A stretch of 64,000 nucleotides of DNA from Rhodococcus sp. OK302 (GTDB lineage Bacteria; Actinomycetota; Actinomycetes; Mycobacteriales; Mycobacteriaceae): NCBI RefSeq assembly GCF_002245895.1, contig NZ_NPJZ01000001.1, positions 124,001 to 188,000 of the forward strand. Reading direction: 5' to 3'. The notes beneath the pieces are model-generated. The model was given only the letters and a program-made list of their open reading frames with translations, was not told the DNA's origin and searched no databases. This document shows, piece after piece, positions 42,819 through 52,602 of this stretch (the first letter of the stretch is position 1; the number at the start of each line of letters is the position of its first letter). The position numbers and the translations under genes were made by a program.

Positions 42819-44468
42819 CTATCTCGAGGCTACTTTTTGCGCACTTGCCTTAACTCTGAGCGCGCCGATCAGTCCGAGCAGCAGGAACGCTGCTGATACG
42901 TACAGCGAGTAGCGCGTGGCCTCGGCAAATCCGTCCGACAGCAAGCGCACTACATCCGGACCGGCTTCGCCCAATTTCCCGTGTGTGCCTTGATCTCTCA
43001 GAACTCCGATAGCGCTGCCGGCAGATTCGCGGGTGGCGTCGGAAAGTTGGTTGGCCTCCGACGCGGGCACTCCGCCTGCTTCGAGGGTGCTGGGCATATT
43101 TCTCGACAATCCGAATGCCAATACTGCTCCCACGAGCGCACTTCCGATTGCCGAACCCAATTGACGGACCGTGCTCTGCGTTGCGGAACCTTGGCCGGAC
43201 TCTTCGGGCGGTATGTCTGCCAGGGTGGTTCCGGTGAGCTGAGCTGATGCCAGACCGAGCCCGGTTCCGTAGATCACCAGAAGTAGGGCCAAAAGCCACG
43301 GTGCCACAGTCGAACTCACGAATACCGCAACAACGATGACGCCGACAACTTCCAGAAGCAACCCGAGGATCACCGTTCCGGGGGCACCGATCAGTGCCGT
43401 GAGATGCCGTGCGAGAGAACCGGATATGAACGCGCCACCGGCCATCGCGGCGAGCACGAATCCGGCGCCCATCGTCGAGAGCCCCAATGCATTGACGAGG
43501 TAGAGGGGCAGCACGAACAGCAGGCCGAACTCTGCGATCGCCACCATCATGGCGGTCACGTTGCCCCAACTGAATGTGGGTGTGAAGAACAGGTTCATGT
43601 CCAGGATTGCGGAGCGGTGAATCCGTCCGCGATGCCGCTCCCAGAACGCAAATCCGATCAGCAGCATGATTCCGATCGCACCGATCGTGGGAACCGCGGG
43701 CAGTGGCGCATCAGTCGACCAGGTAATCCCCAGAACATTCAGATCCGCTTTCTGCGTCCACCAACCGAGACTGTCGCCTTCGATGAGCGCAAAGATCACT
43801 GCTCCGAAACCGAAGGAACTCAACAGAAGACCCGGAATATCGAGTCCGGGGTCGATGACTCCCGCCCGAGTTTCCGGTACGACCACGTAGGCGGCAATCA
43901 GCAAGACAATGCCGATGGGAACGTTGATGATAAAAATCCAGGGCCAGGTGAAGTAGGTGGTAATCCAACCGCCGAGCAGGGGACCGATGGCGGCGACGCC
44001 GGCGATGACGGCGCCCCACACACCGAAGGCCATGGCTCTGTCCTTGCCCCGGAAGATGGAGTTCATCGAGGACAACGTTGCCGGGAGAACGCAGGCTCCG
44101 CCGACGCCTTGGATAGCGCGAGCGAGGATCAGGGTGGTCGCACTGTCTGCCATCGACGCCATGAGGCTGCCGATCACGAAGATGGCGATGCCCACCATGT
44201 ACAGGCGTCGGCGGCCCAATCGATCACCGAGGCGACCCGAGGTGAGCAGTAGCGCCGCAAAGATCACCGAGTAGAGACTGTTGATCCACTGGGCATCGTT
44301 GAAGTTCAAGTTCAGGTCGTCAACCAAAACAGGTAGGGCAACTCCGACGATGGTGCCGTCGATGACGATCATCGCCAGTCCACCGACCAGAACTATCAGG
44401 GCTACCCACTTGTTCGCGGGTACTGAACTCTGCGGCTCAGCCGTGGTCTCACTCGTCGGCTTGTCCAT
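42819..44468 (-). CDS. MFS exporter, DHA2 (EmrB/QacA) family
   Basis: A 549-residue 14-helix transporter: MIVIDGTIVGVALPVLVDDL in helix 1, motif A GRLGDRLGRRRLYM, PWIFIINVPIGI in helix 6. A long loop near the C-terminus (SEANQLSDATRESAG) is common in the family. It probably exports toxic organics. The ATG at 44468 (GGGAG 6 nt upstream) fits; the open frame upstream runs another 98 codons through the intergenic region and is not used. It is divergent from the betaine transporter operon. Confidence 0.92.
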   Translation of the reverse strand: MDKPTSETTAEPQSSVPANKWVALIVLVGGLAMIVIDGTIVGVALPVLVDDLNLNFNDAQWINSLYSVIFAALLLTSGRLGDRLGRRRLYMVGIAIFVIGSLMASMADSATTLILARAIQGVGGACVLPATLSSMNSIFRGKDRAMAFGVWGAVIAGVAAIGPLLGGWITTYFTWPWIFIINVPIGIVLLIAAYVVVPETRAGVIDPGLDIPGLLLSSFGFGAVIFALIEGDSLGWWTQKADLNVLGITWSTDAPLPAVPTIGAIGIMLLIGFAFWERHRGRIHRSAILDMNLFFTPTFSWGNVTAMMVAIAEFGLLFVLPLYLVNALGLSTMGAGFVLAAMAGGAFISGSLARHLTALIGAPGTVILGLLLEVVGVIVVAVFVSSTVAPWLLALLLVIYGTGLGLASAQLTGTTLADIPPEESGQGSATQSTVRQLGSAIGSALVGAVLAFGLSRNMPSTLEAGGVPASEANQLSDATRESAGSAIGVLRDQGTHGKLGEAGPDVVRLLSDGFAEATRYSLYVSAAFLLLGLIGALRVKASAQKVASR

Positions 44469-44628
44469 CTCACACTCCCGAAACAGGCGAATTGGTCGAT
44501 TTACCTTATGTCCGTTTCCCCACATTCGCAGCGAAGTCTCCGGAAAATCCCTCATCCAGAACAACATCCGACACGCTGCCTTCGGAATTAGTTGCAGTAC
44601 CAAGTTTTTAGGACGAAAGTCGACGGAA

Positions 44629-44677
44629 ACCCCTTGCGCTCCGAACACGGCTTGTGTACCGGATGTGTGCGAGGGGT
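44629..44677 (+). ncRNA. Long hairpin in the leader of the betaine transporter operon
   Basis: An 11-bp stem (ACCCCTTGCGC, 44629-44639, with GTGCGAGGGGT, 44667-44677, two G-U pairs) is extended by TCCG/CGGA and ACAC/GTGT helices around the loop GGCTT. It ends 46 nt before the permease ATG. No T-run follows, so it is a structured leader more than a terminator. I match it to no known riboswitch. Confidence 0.4.
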
Positions 44678-44723
44678 ACGCCTTCGAGCGAGCAGATGTC
44701 CGAAAGAAAGTGGGTTCGGAAAT

Positions 44724-45371
44724 ATGGGCGCACTGTGGGATTTTGTCGTCGAACGACGACAACAGCTATTGACCGACTCTTATCTCCACGTTTCAGCCGT
44801 TATCCAGTCGGTGATCATCGCAACGATTGCTGCGGTGCTCATCGGAATTCTTGTGTACCGCAGCCCTGTTGGTTCGTCACTGGCGACAGCACTGGCCAGC
44901 ACGATTTTGACCGTTCCGTCGTTTGCACTTCTCGGACTTCTCATTCCGATTCTCGGGTTGGGTGTCCCACCCACCATCACTGCGTTGATTCTCTATGCGC
45001 TGCTTCCGATCATCAGAAACACGATCATCGGACTCGCCGCGGTCAACCCGGCCATCACCGACGCAGCACGTGGCGTCGGTATGAACCGACTCCGCGTTCT
45101 GAGTCGTATCGAACTACCCATCGCCTGGCCGTCGATACTGACCGGAATGCGCGTCAGCACCCAGATGCTGATGGGCATCCTCGCTATCGCCGCGTACGCC
45201 AAAGGCCCTGGACTGGGCAACTTGATCTTCTCCGGGCTGTCCCGCGTCGGCAGCCCCAATGCGGTTCCCCAGGCCCTGACCGGCACCGTTCTCATCGTCA
45301 TTCTGGCCCTGATTCTCGACGGTATCTACGTCATCATCGGCCGTCTCACTACTTCGAGGGGTCTTTCATGA
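44724..45371 (+). CDS. Betaine/choline-type ABC transporter permease 1
   Basis: A 215-residue OpuCB/ProW-like permease with five or six helices. The EAA loop is visible at DAARGVGMNRLRVLSRIELPIAWPSILTGMR. It forms the channel of an osmoprotectant importer with the second permease, ATPase and lipoprotein encoded next. The ATG at 44724 is chosen (CGGA upstream); the open frame 44 codons earlier covers the leader hairpin. The stop overlaps the ATPase start (ATGA). Confidence 0.92.
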   Translation: MGALWDFVVERRQQLLTDSYLHVSAVIQSVIIATIAAVLIGILVYRSPVGSSLATALASTILTVPSFALLGLLIPILGLGVPPTITALILYALLPIIRNTIIGLAAVNPAITDAARGVGMNRLRVLSRIELPIAWPSILTGMRVSTQMLMGILAIAAYAKGPGLGNLIFSGLSRVGSPNAVPQALTGTVLIVILALILDGIYVIIGRLTTSRGLS

Positions 45372-46561
45372 CTGAAACCATCCCGTCCGGCATCTCCGCA
45401 GATCAGAAGGTTTCCGGCGTTGAGATCGTCCTGGAATCCGTGACCAAACGGTATCCGGGACAGAAGGATGCCGCCGTCGACAACGTGTCCCTGACGATTC
45501 CGGCGGGCGAAATCGTCGTCTTCGTCGGACCGTCCGGTTGCGGCAAGACAACAACAATGCGCATGATCAACCGCCTAATCGAGCCCACCTCCGGCAAAAT
45601 CACCATCGACGGCAAAGACGCGCTGTCCATCGACCCGGACAAGCTACGACGCGGTATCGGCTACTCGATTCAGCAGGCCGGCCTGTTTCCGCACTTCACG
45701 ATCGCCAAGAACGTGGCCACTGTTCCCGGCCTCATCGGCTGGGACAAGAAGCGAATCACAGAGCGTGTCGACGAAATGCTCGATCTTGTCGGCCTTGATC
45801 CGGATACCTACCGTGATCGCTACCCGCGACAGCTTTCCGGCGGTCAGCAGCAGCGCGTCGGGGTTGCGAGAGCACTTGCCGCCGATCCCCCGGTTCTGCT
45901 GATGGACGAACCTTTCGGCGCCGTGGATCCGATCACGCGCGGACTTCTGCAAGACGAATTGATGCGTCTGCAATCGGAACTCGGGAAGACCATCGTATTT
46001 GTCACTCACGATTTCAACGAGGCCGTCAAACTCGGCGATCGGATTGCCGTCCTGGGCAACCAATCCAGCATCATGCAGTACGACACTCCCGAGGCCATTC
46101 TCGCCAACCCCGCCAACGACATGGTCGCCGGATTTGTCGGCGCCGACGCTTCGCTCAAACAGTTGACCTTGACTCGCGTGCGTCAGATCAAGCTCAAGCA
46201 GTGCGTCACAGCCCGTGAGACCGACTCGGTCGAAGGTTTGAGAAGTAAACTCGCAGATCGTAAATGGAAGTGGGCACTGGTCTTGGACCAGCGCGACCGC
46301 CCCCTCCGCTGGGTATCGCCGATGCACCTCGCTCACGCGACGTCGCTGCGCGGTATCGGCAACGAACTCGGCGAGGCCGTCTCGATTCAATCGACCTTGC
46401 AGGACGCACTCGAGGCCTTGCTTGCCGAGAGCAACGCATCCACGGTTGTCACCGGCCTACGCGGCGAATACGTCGGACTCATCACCATCGACTCACTGGT
46501 CAGCCATCTTTCGGAGATGCGCGCAGAACATGAACATGATCACGACGAGGATGCGGAGTGA
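45368..46561 (+). CDS. Betaine/choline-type ABC transporter ATP-binding protein
   Basis: A 397-residue ATPase: Walker A GPSGCGKTT, Q-loop IQQAGLFPH, signature LSGGQQQR, Walker B VLLMDEPFGAVDP and H-loop FVTHD. The C-terminal 120 residues include a degenerate CBS-like pair, which in OpuA/OpuC systems senses ionic strength, and an acidic, His-rich tail (EHEHDHDEDAE). It energises uptake of glycine betaine, carnitine or choline. It is coupled by ATGA to the gene before and GTGA to the one after. Confidence 0.94.
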   Translation: MTETIPSGISADQKVSGVEIVLESVTKRYPGQKDAAVDNVSLTIPAGEIVVFVGPSGCGKTTTMRMINRLIEPTSGKITIDGKDALSIDPDKLRRGIGYSIQQAGLFPHFTIAKNVATVPGLIGWDKKRITERVDEMLDLVGLDPDTYRDRYPRQLSGGQQQRVGVARALAADPPVLLMDEPFGAVDPITRGLLQDELMRLQSELGKTIVFVTHDFNEAVKLGDRIAVLGNQSSIMQYDTPEAILANPANDMVAGFVGADASLKQLTLTRVRQIKLKQCVTARETDSVEGLRSKLADRKWKWALVLDQRDRPLRWVSPMHLAHATSLRGIGNELGEAVSIQSTLQDALEALLAESNASTVVTGLRGEYVGLITIDSLVSHLSEMRAEHEHDHDEDAE

Positions 46562-47358
46562 GCGCGTCGACGGCAGACCTCGCCGCCGCGACCGTCGATC
46601 TGGGCGCCGCGGAAACTGCCGCAACACGTCGAGCAGAGCGGGCGCGGTTGCTCGTTCAGCCGATCATCGTCCTGATTCTTGTAGTCGGCGTGCTGATCTG
46701 GGCATTCACCCGAGATCTGACCGCCACCCAGAAGGCCAGTATCAACGCAACAAACATCGCGACATTGACGTGGCAGCACATCATGCTCACCGCCGCGGTC
46801 GTCATCATCGTGGTTGCGCTGGCAGTGCCGCTCGGCACCCTGTTGACGCGGCCCCGGTTCACGCGGCTGGCCCCGATCATTGTGGGAATAGCCAACATCG
46901 GCGCGGCCGCACCGGCAGTAGGCTTGCTGGTCCTGTTTTATCTGGCCACCCGAACCACCGGATTCTGGATCGGGGTGTTCCCCATCGCGTTCTATTCGTT
47001 GCTTCCGGTGCTACGCAATACAATTCTGGGCTATCAGCAGGTAGACAAGACTCTGATCGACGCGGGACGTGGTCAGGGAATGTCGTCGTTCACCATCCTG
47101 CGACATCTCGAGTTCCCCATGGCTGTCCCCTATATCCTTGCCGGCCTTCGCACTTCGTTGGTGTTGGCCGTGGGAACAGCGACGCTGTGCTTCCTCGTCA
47201 GCGCCGGTGGCCTGGGAATCATGATCGACACCGGCTACAAACTTCGCGACAACGTCACGCTGGTGGTAGGTGCGGTACTTGCCGTATCGCTGGCCTTGTT
47301 GCTGGACTGGTTGGGCGCATTGGCCGAACAGTTCCTCGGCCCCAAGGGATTGCGATGA
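46558..47358 (+). CDS. Betaine/choline-type ABC transporter permease 2
   Basis: A 266-residue permease with a 30-residue charged N-terminus followed by a helix (VQPIIVLILVVGVLIWAF) and five or more further helices. The EAA loop is DAGRGQGMSSFTILRHLEFPMAVPYILAGLR. It is the second channel half, OpuCD-like. GTG start overlaps the ATPase stop; its own stop overlaps the lipoprotein start. Confidence 0.92.
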   Translation: MSASTADLAAATVDLGAAETAATRRAERARLLVQPIIVLILVVGVLIWAFTRDLTATQKASINATNIATLTWQHIMLTAAVVIIVVALAVPLGTLLTRPRFTRLAPIIVGIANIGAAAPAVGLLVLFYLATRTTGFWIGVFPIAFYSLLPVLRNTILGYQQVDKTLIDAGRGQGMSSFTILRHLEFPMAVPYILAGLRTSLVLAVGTATLCFLVSAGGLGIMIDTGYKLRDNVTLVVGAVLAVSLALLLDWLGALAEQFLGPKGLR

Positions 47359-48341
47359 TGTCGAAGAAGAAGCGCGGCTGGAAGGTCGTTGCAGTTGCAC
47401 TTGGCCTCACCCTTGTTGCATCGTGTGGTCTCGAATCCGGTGGCGCAGTTCCCCTGGCAGTAGGCCCGGGCAGCATCCAGCCGGTTCCGGAACTCGAGGG
47501 TGTGAAGATGACCGTCGGGTCCAAGGACTTCACCGAACAGATAATCCTGGGATACATGATCGAATTCGCCATGGTCGCAGCCGGCGCCGACGTTCGTGAC
47601 CTCACAAATATTCAGGGCACCAACAGCACTCGGGACGCCCAACTGAACGGGCAGATCGATCTCACCTATGAATACACGGGTACCGGCTGGATCAACCACC
47701 TCGGCAACGAGATTCCGCTACCCGACTCGCAGGCACAGTTCGATGCCGTGCGAGATGAAGATCTGGCCAAAAATGACATGGTCTGGATCGATCCGGCACC
47801 GATGAACAACACCTACGCCTTGGCGATGAACAAGGAAACTGCCGAAAAGACCGGCGTCAAGACGATTTCGGACTACGCACGCCTAGTTGAATCGGATCCG
47901 GGGGCTGCTGTGACGTGCGTCGAAACCGAATTCAACGTACGCCAGGACGGATTCCCCGGATTGGCAGCCAAATACGGATTCGATGCAAGTCGTGCGCAGC
48001 GACAGATCCTGCAGAGCGGCATCATCTATCAAGCAACCGCCGACGGGAATCAGTGCAAGTTCGGCGAGGTCTTCACTACTGACGGCCGCATCATCGCCCT
48101 CGACCTCGTACTGCTCGACGACGATCTTTCCTTCTTCCCGAAATACAATCCGGCATTGGTGATGAAGAAGAGTTTTGCCGACGCCCATCCGCAGGTAGCC
48201 GAGATCATGGCACCAATTTCGGCCCGGCTCACCAACGAGGTCATGACGGAACTGAACCGACAGGTCGATGTCGAAGGCAAGGAACCTGCCGAAGTTGCAC
48301 GGGATTGGATGGTCTCGGAAGGGTTTGTGACAGTGAGCTAG
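47355..48341 (+). CDS. Betaine/choline-type ABC transporter substrate-binding lipoprotein
   Basis: A 328-residue OpuCC/ProX-type binding protein. A lipoprotein signal ends in LVASC with C24 as lipid site. KMTVGSKDFTEQIILGYM and the YEYTGTGWINHL segment (aromatic residues for a quaternary-ammonium cage) are typical. It captures the osmoprotectant at the membrane surface. It is the last gene of the four-gene operon and abuts the convergent methyltransferase gene with no gap. Confidence 0.93.
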   Translation: MMSKKKRGWKVVAVALGLTLVASCGLESGGAVPLAVGPGSIQPVPELEGVKMTVGSKDFTEQIILGYMIEFAMVAAGADVRDLTNIQGTNSTRDAQLNGQIDLTYEYTGTGWINHLGNEIPLPDSQAQFDAVRDEDLAKNDMVWIDPAPMNNTYALAMNKETAEKTGVKTISDYARLVESDPGAAVTCVETEFNVRQDGFPGLAAKYGFDASRAQRQILQSGIIYQATADGNQCKFGEVFTTDGRIIALDLVLLDDDLSFFPKYNPALVMKKSFADAHPQVAEIMAPISARLTNEVMTELNRQVDVEGKEPAEVARDWMVSEGFVTVS

Positions 48342-49118
48342 CTACCTCTTGCGTCCCACACAGAAGACCCTGCGGAACGGAAAGAGCGTGCCCGCCGAGG
48401 TTGTCGGGTAGGCCTCACGCAACAGCTCCGAGTACTGCTGTTCGAACTCGAAACCGTCAACTTCACCCAAGGCTTCGAGTACCGGACGCAGACCGGTGCC
48501 CCGTACCCATCCCAGAACTGGATCTTCGCCGGCCAGCACATGGACGTACGTCGTTTCCCAGGCGTCGACCTCAAACCCGTGTGCGTGCAACCGCGCGGCG
48601 TAGTCAACCGGGTTGTCAACGCCTTCGGGTCCGCGAAGCACCCCGCCCACGCGGTCACGCCAGGTCGCGGACTCAGCGAGGTCGCGCATCAGCACATGTG
48701 ATGGAGCGTCGAAGTTTCCGGGAACCTGCCACGCGAGCCATGACCCCGATGCCAGGGAATCGGCCCACTTGTCGATCAAATCGCGATGGTTCGGAACCCA
48801 TTGCAAAGCAGCATTACTCACGACAACGTCGTATCCTGCCGCGTCGAATTCGTTGATGTCCTCCAGCGCAATGGTGACGTTGCTCGGTAGGTCCATCGGC
48901 GCCTGGGCAATCATCTCGGGCGACGAATCGGTGCCCATAACATCAGCGTCGGGCCATCGCTCACCAAGCATTGCAGTCAAGGCCCCGGAACCGCAGCCCA
49001 AGTCCGCGACCCGGGAAGGTTCGTCTGCAGCGACGCGTGAGATGAGTTCGACATACGGCCGCGAGCGTTCGTCGGCATATCGACCGTAGATTTCGGGGTT
49101 CCACGTGAGAGTTGCCAT
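48342..49118 (-). CDS. tam: SAM-dependent methyltransferase, trans-aconitate 2-methyltransferase-like
   Basis: A 258-residue class I methyltransferase: WNPEIYGRYADERSRPYVELI at the N-terminus is the Tam signature, with the SAM motif VADLGCGSGALTAML and NAALQWVPNHRDLI. It should methylate trans-aconitate, an inhibitor of aconitase. The ATG at 49118 gives the canonical N-terminus; an ATG or similar start three codons earlier is possible. Confidence 0.9.
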   Translation of the reverse strand: MATLTWNPEIYGRYADERSRPYVELISRVAADEPSRVADLGCGSGALTAMLGERWPDADVMGTDSSPEMIAQAPMDLPSNVTIALEDINEFDAAGYDVVVSNAALQWVPNHRDLIDKWADSLASGSWLAWQVPGNFDAPSHVLMRDLAESATWRDRVGGVLRGPEGVDNPVDYAARLHAHGFEVDAWETTYVHVLAGEDPVLGWVRGTGLRPVLEALGEVDGFEFEQQYSELLREAYPTTSAGTLFPFRRVFCVGRKR

Positions 49119-49166
49119 GTACCCCATACTGCCTGTCCTGCGCCGTTCTTGTCGGGACCGAACCGT

Positions 49167-50744
49167 TCAGAACGGTGGTGGATCATCCCCGTAATCCACC
49201 GGCTTCCGCGGACGAACCACGTACTTACGTCCCGACGCTGTTGCCCGCACCCGCATCAACCGCTGCAACAACTGAGTCCGCCGCCGAACTTCCAGCCGCC
49301 GCTCCCGCCGCGCCAACTTCTGCGCCCGAACATCCATCAGCGCACGCCGCCGCCGGCGTTCACCCCGAACCCGGGCAGCCTTGTTCTCGAGTTTGGTGCG
49401 CCTTCGTGGCCCGCCCTCCGGCAGGACCGGATCGGTTGCTCCCGCCAGCAGCCCCGCCGCCCGGGTCCGGTAACAATGCCCCGTCGGAGAAACCAGGCTG
49501 ACCGTGCGATCCAGGTTCGGGGTGTGCAACCACCGGCCGGAATGCTTGAGCCGATGATGATTACGGCAATACGCCGACAAATTCGACGCGGTCGTCTTCC
49601 CACCTCTGGCGGGATCGGCGTGATCGAACGGCACCAGATGATCGAGATCGCAATTCCACGCCGGAACGTCGCAGTGCAACCACTGACAACTCCCCGCCGC
49701 CGCCCGCAGCCACGTATCCAATGCCGCACCGGGGCGGTAGACCAACGCCGACGCCGGCAGTGATTCCGAAACTGGCTCCGCCGGCACCCGCACCTTCTTG
49801 ACGATCGCACCCTTCGCGATCTCCCGGGCGTGCTCGGCGCTGATCACCCCGTACCCGTCCAGATGCGCCGGCTCGTCACCACCATCGACGCTGTTATTGA
49901 ACGTCGACTCCGACATCACCACAACCACCAACGGCCGACGCACCACCGCCAACCCACCACGGTCCTGCGGACAATCCACCCGGCCACAATCACACGGCAA
50001 CACCGCCGAACCATCCAACAGAGCGCCCAACGCATCCGCCCGCCGCTGCTCATACGTCCGCGAATCATCCCGGCACACCGACAGAGCCAACTCCCGCAAC
50101 CGACCGTCGAACAGTCGGGCCTGCTCCGCCGGAATACTGCCCACGATCCGGGCCATCCCGTCCTCCATGGCACTGACCCCGATGAACCGGTCCGCCAACG
50201 CACGACGTCGGCGCTCCCGCATCCCTTCCGGGTCCACCCGCGCCACAATCCGATCGATCACGCCCGTCAACCGGCGACCCGTCAACCCCGTCCCACCATC
50301 CACGGCTGGAGCCAACACCTGTTCCAGGACAAGGCGTTCCACCTCGTCGATCAAATCATCCGACACATTCGCAGTGGCGGAGTCGATCAACCCGACCCGG
50401 TAGACATCCAGTTCTCCGCGCGCCATCGCCTCCCGGGTACGGTGCAGGCGGGTCTTCAACGCGAAACCCAGGCCGATGAGTTTCCCGGCCGCTGCGCGGC
50501 CCATCGTCAACACCGCCCCGATCTCCGATTCCGCCAACTCGTGCGCCGTGGACGACCACGTTCCGGAGGCCGTGTGCTCGGCACTACGGCGGGTGAAGAA
50601 CTCGGCAATCGCAGCAAGTTTGCGCTCCACCAACTTCGCTTCACACGAATGCAGTTCGGAGATGAGATCGATGAGGGCGCAATCGGATTCGGCCCCGGTC
50701 AGCGGTGCTGACGGACCGTAACTTCCCACCCCCGACTCCAACAT
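49167..50744 (-). CDS. DUF222/HNH endonuclease (13E12 repeat family)
   Basis: A protein of about 525 residues with a DUF222 N-terminal domain and an HNH nuclease core near 365-415: CQWLHCDVP, then CDLDHLVPFDHADPARGG and NLSAYCRNHHRLKH. The C-terminal 100 residues are very basic (RRERRLEVRRR), probably DNA-binding. These genes occur in many copies in actinomycete genomes and behave like selfish or dispersed elements; function is unproven. The start is unsure: ATG 50744 has GGAGG too close, and a TTG at 50792 extends it by 16 codons. Confidence 0.85.
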   Translation of the reverse strand: MLESGVGSYGPSAPLTGAESDCALIDLISELHSCEAKLVERKLAAIAEFFTRRSAEHTASGTWSSTAHELAESEIGAVLTMGRAAAGKLIGLGFALKTRLHRTREAMARGELDVYRVGLIDSATANVSDDLIDEVERLVLEQVLAPAVDGGTGLTGRRLTGVIDRIVARVDPEGMRERRRRALADRFIGVSAMEDGMARIVGSIPAEQARLFDGRLRELALSVCRDDSRTYEQRRADALGALLDGSAVLPCDCGRVDCPQDRGGLAVVRRPLVVVVMSESTFNNSVDGGDEPAHLDGYGVISAEHAREIAKGAIVKKVRVPAEPVSESLPASALVYRPGAALDTWLRAAAGSCQWLHCDVPAWNCDLDHLVPFDHADPARGGKTTASNLSAYCRNHHRLKHSGRWLHTPNLDRTVSLVSPTGHCYRTRAAGLLAGATDPVLPEGGPRRRTKLENKAARVRGERRRRRALMDVRAQKLARRERRLEVRRRTQLLQRLMRVRATASGRKYVVRPRKPVDYGDDPPPF

Positions 50745-50868
50745 CCCTCCACCGTATTCGAAACTATGTTCGGAGACAACAGTTGCAGCCAAATCGGTCT
50801 GAAAGGTCCGAAAATAGACCGGAGAGCCAGCAGCAGGTCACTCTCCGATCCACCGGAATCACAGATTG

Positions 50869-52551
50869 CTAACGCAATTGCCTACGCAATTCACTCTTGA
50901 GAACCTTGCCCGTCGCCGTGAGCGGCAATGACTCCACCGCGTGTATAGACCGGATCTTCTGATAGGGCGCTACCTTCGCGGCGACGTAGTCGGAGATCTC
51001 CGTTTCGAGTACTGCATCCAACCCACCGGCAGCCTGGACCTCCGGGTTCAAGACTACAAATGCTGTCACGATCTCGCCGGCCTGCGGTGAAGGTCTTCCG
51101 ACAACTGCGGCCTGCACCACGGCCGGGTGCGAACACAGAATCTCTTCCAACGGTTGGGGATACACGTTGTACCCCTTGTAGATGATCATGTCCTTCGATC
51201 GTCCGACAAGGAATACATGACCGTGTTCGTCCAGCCTGGCCATGTCCCCGGTTGCGAGCCAGCCGTCTCGGAACTGTACGGCCGTAAGTTCCGGCTCCCC
51301 TTGGTAGCCGTCGGTGATTTGCGGACCACGCACCCACAATTCACCGACATCACCGGTGGGGAGAGGTTTCCCGTCCCCGTCACGGATTTCCAATTCGGTA
51401 TCGAAGATCGCGACTCCCACACTGTCCGCTGGAGTAGGGATCGCACTACCCATCGGGGCGCCGGTCACGCCCATGGTGGCCTCACTGAGCCCGTAGGCCT
51501 CACTCACCGAGGCATTGCCGAACCGTGCGCGCAATGTTGCGAGGGATGTCGTATCGAATGGCGCTGCACCGGAATTGATCGCAATGACCGATGACAGGTC
51601 GTACTGGTTGATCGCCGGACTTGCCAGCAGCGCGTAGTACATCGCCGGTGAACCGGTCAGGTTGGTGACTCCCAACCGCTCGATGTCGGCCAACATCGTG
51701 TCCGGATCAAATCGGCCGGTAAAATGAACGGTTGCACCGAGCAGTGTGCTGACGTTCTGCCCGACCAGCCCTAGTCCGTGAAAGAGCGGTGCCACAGCGA
51801 TATTCACACCGGCACCCGGCACCAAGGCATGGGGGAAGTCGCTCTTGGACGCGCTCATCCGTATGCCGCCGAGGTCGTCGTGCTCGACAGCAACCCCGGA
51901 CCTCCAGCATGCCATCTGAATCACGTTGGACACCAGATTCCGTTGCAGTACTCGCACCGCCTTGGAACGTCCCGTCGTTCCACCGGTCAATTGGAGGTGC
52001 GCGACAAGTTGCGGATCCGGCCTGTAGTCGGTCAGTGGATCGCTCTGCAGCAGTTCACTGAATGGCACTACGTCCTCAGCGAGTTCGACACCTTCCGACG
52101 CGGGAGCAGTCTGTGTCTCCTCTACACAGACTACGGAATGGACACAGTCAGCTTCAGCTGCGTGCACGACCTTCACAAAATTCGGATGCGAAATCACCAC
52201 TCGCGCTTGCACATCGACAAGCTGATCTCGGAGCACTGCCGGCGGCAGAGTTGGATTGACCGGCGCAACAGCAGCTCCGGCGCACAGTGTTCCGTAGTAC
52301 GCCACCACAAACCAGAGATTGTTGGGCATGTGGAGCGCGACTACATCACCCGGTTGAACTCCCAGCGTGCGTAACCCGCCGGCCACTCGCTGGGCACGGT
52401 CATGCAACTCGGCAAAAGTAAGTGCAAGATCGCCGTCTTGCAGCGCAATTCGATCAGGGTAGGCGCGAGCAGCTCCCGCGAGGATGGTGTCGATCCCCGT
52501 GTCCGGGTAGTCGAGAGTGCGAGGCATATCGGTCGGCCAGGCGAGCGTCAT
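50869..52551 (-). CDS. AMP-dependent acyl-CoA synthetase, 4-coumarate-CoA-ligase-like, cluster B
   Basis: A 560-residue ligase of a different subgroup from the MYxTQ proteins: QLTGGTTGRSKAVRV, AYGLSEATMGV, GRSKDMIIYKGYNVYPQPLE and TATGKVLKSELRR. It should activate an aromatic or longer-chain carboxylic acid to CoA. It is the last gene of the cluster B minus-strand operon, 51 bp after the thioesterase. Confidence 0.92.
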   Translation of the reverse strand: MTLAWPTDMPRTLDYPDTGIDTILAGAARAYPDRIALQDGDLALTFAELHDRAQRVAGGLRTLGVQPGDVVALHMPNNLWFVVAYYGTLCAGAAVAPVNPTLPPAVLRDQLVDVQARVVISHPNFVKVVHAAEADCVHSVVCVEETQTAPASEGVELAEDVVPFSELLQSDPLTDYRPDPQLVAHLQLTGGTTGRSKAVRVLQRNLVSNVIQMACWRSGVAVEHDDLGGIRMSASKSDFPHALVPGAGVNIAVAPLFHGLGLVGQNVSTLLGATVHFTGRFDPDTMLADIERLGVTNLTGSPAMYYALLASPAINQYDLSSVIAINSGAAPFDTTSLATLRARFGNASVSEAYGLSEATMGVTGAPMGSAIPTPADSVGVAIFDTELEIRDGDGKPLPTGDVGELWVRGPQITDGYQGEPELTAVQFRDGWLATGDMARLDEHGHVFLVGRSKDMIIYKGYNVYPQPLEEILCSHPAVVQAAVVGRPSPQAGEIVTAFVVLNPEVQAAGGLDAVLETEISDYVAAKVAPYQKIRSIHAVESLPLTATGKVLKSELRRQLR

Positions 52552-52602
52552 GAGAGAGAAACCTCCAACAGTTCGGAATGCATGGTTAAGGTCGAAAATG
52601 TT

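Noticed and set aside
42054..44723. Possible genomic island between the catabolic clusters
   Set aside because: No integrase, transposase, tRNA or flanking direct repeats were seen; codon and base use look like the neighbours.
44592..44723. Longer N-terminal extension of the betaine permease
   Set aside because: The extra codons run through the leader hairpin and do not resemble the permease family; the ATG at 44724 gives the normal N-terminus.
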